A stretch of 64,000 bases of DNA, taken from the NCBI RefSeq assembly GCF_004027225.2, contig NC_044301.2, positions 18,838,598 through 18,902,597 of the forward strand. Direction: 5' to 3'. Source of the DNA: Strigops habroptila. Its lineage: Eukaryota; Chordata; Aves; Psittaciformes; Psittacidae. How positions within the stretch are numbered: position 1 is the first letter of the stretch; every line of letters starts with the position of its first letter. The translations under genes were made by a program, and so were the position numbers. Below are positions 58,321 through 64,000 of this stretch, piece after piece. The notes under the pieces are model-generated. The model was given only the letters and a program-made list of their open reading frames with translations, was not told the origin of the DNA and made no database searches.

Positions 58321-58327
58321 GGTCTGC

Positions 58328-58604
58328 ATTTGGGTTCAAACTTAAATATGGGTTCAAACTTAAACAGGGGAAACTTAAATTAGATATAAGGAAGAAATTA
58401 TTTACTGTGAGGGTGGCGAGGCCCTGGCACAGGTTGCCCAGAGAAGCTGTGGCTGCCCCATCCCTGGCAGTGTTCAAGGCCGGGTTGGATGGGGCTTGGA
58501 GCAACCTGGTCTGGTGGAAGGTGTCCCTGCCCATGGCAGGGGGTTGGAACTGGATGAGCTTTGAGGTCCTTTCCAACCCAAACCAGTCTGTCATTCTATG
58601 ATTC
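58328..58604 (+). repeat. CR1 LINE 3' end
   Basis: GGGTTCAAACTTAAA (repeated once in tandem at the start), then TTAGATATAAGGAAGAA and AGGTTGCCCAGAGAAGC, ending GTCATTCTATGATTC. It is a more diverged subfamily than the copy at 34608. Confidence 0.9.
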
Positions 58605-59280
58605 AGCTCCAGTGGAGATAGGGGTGCAGCTGGGGCAGGGCTGTGTGTCACAGTCTCCATGTGAGAATGCAGGATGGGTGCAAGGTACAGAAATGATGGT
58701 CCCAGAGGATGAATCCTTAGTTTGATCTGTAGGGACCCGCTGTGCCAACAGCGTCACCTGCCTGCACATTTGCTGGGAGTTTGCGTTAAAACCTCTGGCT
58801 TTAAAATCCAGTGTCAGATGCTGTGCTTGATCATGCTGGGAGAAGCAGCAGGGCAGGGGCTGCTTCTGGAGAGCAGCACTGCCGGTGCTGGCGAGCTGGG
58901 GCTGAGTGCTGTGTCCCTGCCAGGGCCAAGGCTGTGCTATTGGGGTGCAAGGGGCTGCTTGCTCCCTGCAGTGCCCATCGCCAGCCCCCTGAGCCTCTGT
59001 CCTCTCTGCCAGTCACAAGTCAGACACGTCCCTCAGCCTGCAGTCGAGCGCTGAGGCCAAGTGCAGCCCAGGCACGAGAAGGCCCCGCTCATGGTCCAAA
59101 GGCAGCCTGCTGTCCCTCGTGTCCCAAGGCTGGGTGCACAACACAGTGGGCAAGTGGAAGTCAGGTGTCGCCACATCCTGATCCCTGAAACATCCAACGG
59201 ATCTGACAGGCTCCCGGGTGAGGCATGATCTGCACTGGTGTTCCAGGGATCGAAGGATTCCGGGTGGAGAAGGACATGAG
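58605..59280. other. Mostly unassigned; possible further HYDIN exon near 59000-59180
   Basis: After TCTCTGCCAG (59002-59011) a Ser-rich frame SHKSDTSLSLQSSAEAK, then RRPRSWSKGSLLSLVSQ, runs to a stop at 59181. It resembles a low-complexity linker such as HYDIN has after the P-loop part, but its phase does not follow from the exon at 57127 and no clear donor exists. Confidence 0.3.
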
Positions 59281-59740
59281 CCATGCACACACACACCCTA
59301 AACTGCTAGAAAGTTTATTACAAGATCCAGAATAGATATAAAATCCAGAGATATAACCAGCTAGGAAGAGAGATACCTAAAGGCTACCAGACACTAGGTC
59401 AGGCACAGATTCTTACCGACCCACACAATTATACAATGACCAAGAGGCCAGCTCCGAGGTGCATTGTGAAGAGATGGGGTGGCAGGCACTACTTTTAGCG
59501 GGCATCCCGCAGAGGTAATGTCGACCATAAAAGGTAGCTGGATCTTCCTCCTTCTCGATCTCTATGTAAAAAGTGCAGACTCATCCTGATGCAGGGGGCC
59601 AGCCTGTGTTAGGAGGAGTGGCCTTGCTGGCTCTTTTTCCTGCACACACTCGTTCTAACACAGAGGGCCAGTCTGCGCCAGGAGTGGCCTTGCCGGCCCA
59701 TTGCCGTGCACACTCATTCTAGATGATCGGGGTGGTCCAC
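59281..59740 (-). repeat. Unclassified LTR-like sequence with internal tandem duplication
   Basis: On the minus strand an AATAAA (59314-59319) sits near the left end, next to a CA simple repeat. At 59596-59727 two imperfect units of about 65-69 bp are in tandem (each starting GGGCCAG and ending ACTC-TTCTA). The provirus copy 3 LTR begins directly after. It may be part of an older LTR element into which copy 3 inserted. Confidence 0.4.
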
Positions 59741-60307
59741 TGCGCTGGGATCAGCTATAGCAGTCATTTTTCTCCTTCTTAGTAGCTGGTGCAGTGCTGT
59801 GTTTTTTAACTTTCAGCCTGGGAACAACGCTGATAACACCAATGTTTTTAGTTGTTGCTAAGGAATGTTTACTCCGACCAAGGATTTTGTCAGTCTCATG
59901 CTTTGCCAGGGAGGAGGGGAAGCCGGGAGGAAGCAGAAACAGGACACCTGACCCAAACTAGCCAAAGGGGTATTCCATACCATGGCACGTCATGCCCAGT
60001 ATATAAACCGGGGGGAGTTACCCGGAAGGCCCAGATCACTGCTCGGGTCGGGCTGGGTATTGGTCTGCAGGTGGTGAGCAATTGTATCCTCTCCCCTTGT
60101 TATTTCACTAATCATTATTATCATTGGTGGTAGCAGTAGTGGTTTTGTATTATACCTTAGTTACTGGACTGCTCTTATCTCAACCCGTGGGAGTTACATT
60201 CTTCCGATTCTCCTCCCCATCCCTCCGGGAGCAGGGGGAGGAAGAAGGGGGGGAGTGAGCGAGTGGCTGCATGTTTCTGAGTTACCGGCTGGGCTCAAAC
60301 CATGACA
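59741..60307 (+). repeat. 5' LTR of provirus copy 3
   Basis: Ends CCATGACA. The first bases TGCGCTGGGATCAGC differ at several positions from the usual TGTCCTGGGTTCAGC. Short subtype, TATATAAACC at about 60000-60009. Confidence 0.9.
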
Positions 60308-60315
60308 GTTCTTTG

Positions 60316-60333
60316 TGGCGCCCCACGTGGGGC
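60316..60333 (+). other. Primer binding site, tRNA-Lys-like (copy 3)
   Basis: TGGCGCCCCACGTGGGGC, 8 nt after the LTR. It has the TGGCGCCC start of standard tRNA-Lys sites. Confidence 0.8.
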
Positions 60334-60369
60334 ACGAAGGGTTGAGATAACGACAGATCTGACCAGAGT

Positions 60370-62645
60370 GTGTCTAATCATATTTGTGATAAGCATTCAT
60401 TGTTACTACTCATCACAATGGTGATTATTTGGCTCTCAGACTTGTTGCGCTTGATCTCAGAGTTTCAGCATGTTGTACCTTACTTACAGACACTATTTGC
60501 TGTCTTAGTGTTTATCGGCTGGGGGGCCTGGGCTAAGGTTCTTGTTTCACTGTACTTCATGGTAATGACTTGTAATACAATAGACTCATCGATCATGAAA
60601 CTGGTCTGGTTTGCGCTTCCAGTGTGGCCATCACCTCTATACTTTGGGAGGTATATAATGAAATTTTTTAGCAATATTACATATATTTTTTTTTCTCCTT
60701 GGGGGTCAACCTACAAAGGAGGCATTCCATTACACTCCCCGCTCCCCGACCAGGCTATTTACAACAGCAGTTGAGAGTTCTGAAGGTTTTAGATGGCCTT
60801 TGAATACCCTTGAGACCTGCTTGCTGATTGTGCTGGGGATCAGCATGTTGGCAAACATACGGAGTGTGTTTTACCCATGGCCATCCCACCCTGGGAACAC
60901 CCTATTTCGTCTGATCTCGAAAGTTAAGCAGTACTGGGTTCAAATCTGGTCTAGGGTTAGATGACGATATAGGAGGACCACCAAGAGATTTTCCCTGAGG
61001 CTGGACAGTCATGAGTGGCAGGGTGTGTGGGATAGTATGGGCAAGTATCTAGGCCAGTGGGCCCCTCCAGTGCTTTGGAACTTCACCCCTGAACAAGTGC
61101 AACATCCGGAAAAACTAGTAAAACACTTAAACGAGGTGTGCTGTCATCCTGGTAATACCAGAGAGGGACAAATCATGGCAACGTGCTGGGGCTTGGCCTA
61201 TGTCTACAGAGCCCTGCTCAACACTAACCTTCAAAGGGAAAACAATGTCTCTGGATCTGATGGCAAAGCAACAGACAATGCATCTATACCAACTCCAAGC
61301 ACAGCAGCTACCCCAACCCCAGCGACAAGCACAGCAGCTACTCAAACCCTGACAGCAAAAGACAACACAGCTGTTGGTGTTACTCAACTCCCAAGCACAA
61401 CAGCTGCACCAACCCTGGCAACAGACACTGCAGCCACGCCAACCCTAGTGGCAGATGCTGCAGCCACTCCAACCACAGTGACAAACACTGCAGCTAAACC
61501 AAATGGCCAATTTGTGACAATATCTGTTGCCCCTGTAAACAAAAGCAAAGGAGAGGCACAAAGAGCAACCCCTACAGTGAAGAAAGATGAAGTCCCAATG
61601 CAATTACTACAGGGAACAGCATCTGAACAAGAGTTACTACTACGTGGATCAGAGGAAGAGGAAGAAGTGACTTCTCGACCCCGGACCTCAACCGAGCTGC
61701 GGAATATGCAAAAAGATTTCACCTGTCTTCCAGGGGAGCACATTGTCACCTGGTTGCTCCAATGCTGGGACAATGGGGCTGATGGTCACGAACTAGAAGG
61801 TAGGGAAGCCAAGCAGCTGGGATCACTTGCTAGGGAAGGAGGAACTGACAAAGCGATTGCAAGAGAGAAGCGAGCCCTCAGTCTTTGGAGGCGGCTCCTG
61901 GCAGCTGTGAAGGAAAGGTTTCCCTACAAAGAGGATATTATGAGTCGCTCAGCCAAGTGGACCACGATAGAGAAAGGCATCCAGTCCCTGAGGGAATCAG
62001 CCATTCTAGAGATGATCTATCGTAGGCCGGATGCCAGGAACACATCCGTAGATCCAGATGAAGTCGAATGTACACGACCCATGTGGCAGAAACTTACACG
62101 GAGTGCGCCATCATCATATGCCCACACATTGGCATCAATGACCTGGAATGACGGAATATCACCAACAGTGGATTACCTGTTTTGTCAGCTCTGAGAGTTC
62201 GAAGACAATCTCACCCCTTCCATCATTTCAGCTGTGGAAAAACTGTCCCAGGAGTTCAAACAATTGAGAGACGATTTATCTGATCTATCCAGCTCCCCAC
62301 GTGTACCAAACCGTCTCAGCTATTAACAGAAGGCGCCCTACTGCTTGAGAAAGAAAATATAGGAGGTACATGCCACGGGCCACCCTATGGTTTTACCTGC
62401 AGGATCACGGAGAAGACATGAGAAAGTCGGATGGAAAACCTACCTCACTTCTGGAGGAATGGGTGCGTGAACTGAAGAGGAGAACAATGGTCAAGGCTGA
62501 TCCTCCCAGGAAAGCTGCTGCTCCAGTCTCTGGTGAGCAGTTTCCCAGATGGAGTGGAAGAGCTGATTTTACTCCAGCTCCTGTGATAAGGAATACTAAT
62601 CCATTTCTACAAGACATAAGAGGACAATCTTGTGATCACTATTAG
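60370..62645 (+). pseudogene. gag: Provirus copy 3 gag-like ORF, broken
   Basis: The hydrophobic N-terminus (60370-60774) has the ATG at the MVIIWLSDLL position. A frameshift in the T/G runs near 60690 follows. The main frame is interrupted by TGA 60962-60964 just after the 5S-like stretch, is then open to TGA 62192-62194, and shifts again near 62320. The last part (62370-62645) ends at TAG, after which pol continues in the same frame. The Thr/Ala/Pro tract has about one unit and the Glu run is short. Confidence 0.75.
60879..60931 (+). other. 5S rRNA-like segment inside gag
   Basis: 53 bases starting GGCCATCCCACCCTG and ending TCGTCTGATCTCG, then AAAGTTAAGCAG. Compared with vertebrate 5S rRNA recalled from memory, about 43 of 53 positions agree without a gap, including a perfect 13-mer TCGTCTGATCTCG and the box A core TAAGCAG. 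Weaker, gapped agreement may continue to about 60985 (CTGGT, GATG, GGAG, ACC in order). The homologous stretches in copy 2 (29320-29372) and copy 1 (6964-7016), both minus strand, agree at about 38 and 31 positions. It is translated as part of gag and is not a functional 5S gene. Confidence 0.7.
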
Positions 62646-64000
62646 AGCGGCCCTGCCTCCAGCCAGGTGGAGGACAAGGAAAATCGGGTTTACTGGATTG
62701 TGTGGATCAGATGGCCTGGCACATCAGTCCCACAGAAGTATAAGGCTCTAGGAGATACCGGTGCACAGTGTACCCTGATGCCATCAAGGTATCAAGGGGT
62801 GGAACCCATTTATATTTCTGGAGTGACAGGAGGATCCCAAGCGTTAACTATACTGGAAGCTGAAATCAGCCTGACTGGGAGGAAGTGGCAAAAGCACCCC
62901 ATTGTGACTGGTCCAGGGGCTCCATGCATCCTTGGCATGGACTATCTCAGGAGAGGGTACTTCAAAGACCCAAAAGGGTATAGATGGGCTTTTGGTATCG
63001 CTGCCTTGGAAACAAAGTAAATTAAGCAGCTGTCCACCTTTCCCGATCTCTCAGAGGATCCTTCTGTTCTGGGGTTGCTGAAGGTCGAAGAACAACAAGT
63101 GCCAATTGCGACCACAACAGTGCACCGGCGGCAATATCGCACCAACCGAGACTCCTTGATTCCCATCCATAAGCTGATCCATAGACTGGAGAGCCAAGGA
63201 GTGATCAGCAGGACCTGCTCACCCTTTAATAGCCCCATATGGCCAATGCAAAACTCTAATGGAGAGTGGAGACTAACAGTAGACTATCGTGGCCTGAATG
63301 AAGTCCCAGAAGAAGAATGACTTCAAATGGGGCCCTGAGCAACAACAAGCCTTTGAACAAATTAAACGAGAAATAGTTCATGCAGTAGCCCTTGGACCAG
63401 TCCGGGCCGGGCCAGATGTGAAAAATGTGCTCTATACTGCAGCTGGGGAGAATGGTCCTACCTGGAGCCTCTGGCAGAAAGCTCCGGGGGAGACTCGAGG
63501 TCAACCCCTCGGCTTTTGGAGTCGGGGATATAAAGGATCCGAGGCCAGCTATACTTCCACTGAAAAAGAGATACTGGCAGCCTGTGAAAGGGTTCGAGCT
63601 GCTTCAGAAGTGATTGGAACTGAAGCACAGCTCCTCATGGCACCCCGGTTGCCTGTGCTGGGCTGGATGTTCAAAGGCAGGGTCTCCTCTACACATCATG
63701 CAACTGATGCTACATGGAGTAAGCGGGCCGCACTAATTACACAACGAGCTTGAATAGGAAATCCCAGTCGTCCAGGAATTCTAGAAGTCATCATGGACTG
63801 GCCAGAGGGCAAAGATTTTGGGATGTCACCAGAAGAGGAGGTGACGCGTGCTGAACAGGCCCCACCATAGAATGAACTGTCAGAGAGTGAAAAGCAATAT
63901 GCCTTGTTTACGGATGGGTCCTGCCATATTGTGGGAAAGCATCAGAGATGGAAGGCAGCTGTGTGGAGTCCCCTGCATCAAGTTGCAGAAACTGCTGAAG
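62646..64000 (+). pseudogene. pol: Provirus copy 3 pol, partial, with RT-core deletion
   Basis: In frame with gag after its TAG, starting from GTG codons rather than ATG. The protease motif reads GDTGAQ. TAA occurs at 63018-63020. At about 63303 the sequence jumps from the start of RT (DYRGLNEV) to QKKNDFKWGPEQ, removing about 0.6 kb that holds motif A and YIDD and shifting the frame. TGA at 63751-63753 and TAG in CCACCATAGAAT (about 63870) follow. The window ends in RNase H. Confidence 0.88.

Larger units (their letters stand above)
59741..64000 (+). mobile_element. ERVL-like provirus, copy 3, cut by the window end
   Basis: 5' LTR, primer site, gag and the first part of pol in plus orientation; the rest is outside the window. 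It is the only full-layout provirus of the family here in sense orientation, and it lies downstream of the last confident HYDIN exon. The target duplication cannot be tested. Confidence 0.92.

Noticed and set aside
60879..60985. A functional 5S rRNA gene.
   Set aside because: Only part of the molecule is similar, with about 19% mismatches and no clear 3' half or terminator; it lies inside a translated viral frame.

Overview
This window is vertebrate nuclear DNA, almost certainly avian. It carries CR1 LINEs with the avian ATTCTATG-repeat 3' tail, several copies of one ERVL-like endogenous retrovirus (ERV) family, and a split gene with GT/AG-bounded exons that I recognise as HYDIN. No bacterial, plasmid or CRISPR feature was seen.

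Host gene: about 20 exons of HYDIN (a protein of the ciliary central-pair apparatus) lie on the + strand from 12779 to 57300. They run in the order expected for the family, from a run of ASH/Ig-like repeats to the adenylate-kinase-like P-loop segment, whose Walker A motif is split across an intron. The reading frame is damaged. There are single-base indels in the exons at 38751, 50360 and 52972, an in-frame TGA in the last of these, no recognisable 3' end for the exon at 31100, and two places where splice phase shows an exon is missing. Either this is a decaying or duplicated HYDIN copy, or the assembly contains indel errors.

Repeats: one retrovirus family dominates. There are two complete proviruses antisense to HYDIN (1004-8153 with a perfect 5-bp target duplication, and 23107-30507), one sense provirus running off the right end (59741-64000), two rearranged remnants with an inverted left LTR piece (13928-16088 and 44476-46581), and two solo LTRs (33239-33877 and 41010-41576). 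A solo LTR of a second family sits at 55513-56175, and a possible third LTR family at about 9159-9767. With CR1 pieces, including a long RT-bearing copy at 34608-36696, LTR sequence alone is roughly 40% of the window. That is far above an ordinary avian autosome and suggests a W-linked or heterochromatic location.

The provirus family has a tRNA-Lys-type primer site, a Gag-like ORF with several predicted membrane segments, a Thr/Ala/Pro-rich repeat tract, and a pol (protease, RT, RNase H, integrase) in the same frame as gag behind one conserved TAG. No env was found. All copies are broken by stops or frameshifts. The most striking observation is a 53-nt stretch inside the gag ORF (best at 60879-60931) that matches vertebrate 5S rRNA at about 43 of 53 ungapped positions, suggesting that the retrovirus captured a 5S-derived sequence and uses it as coding sequence.
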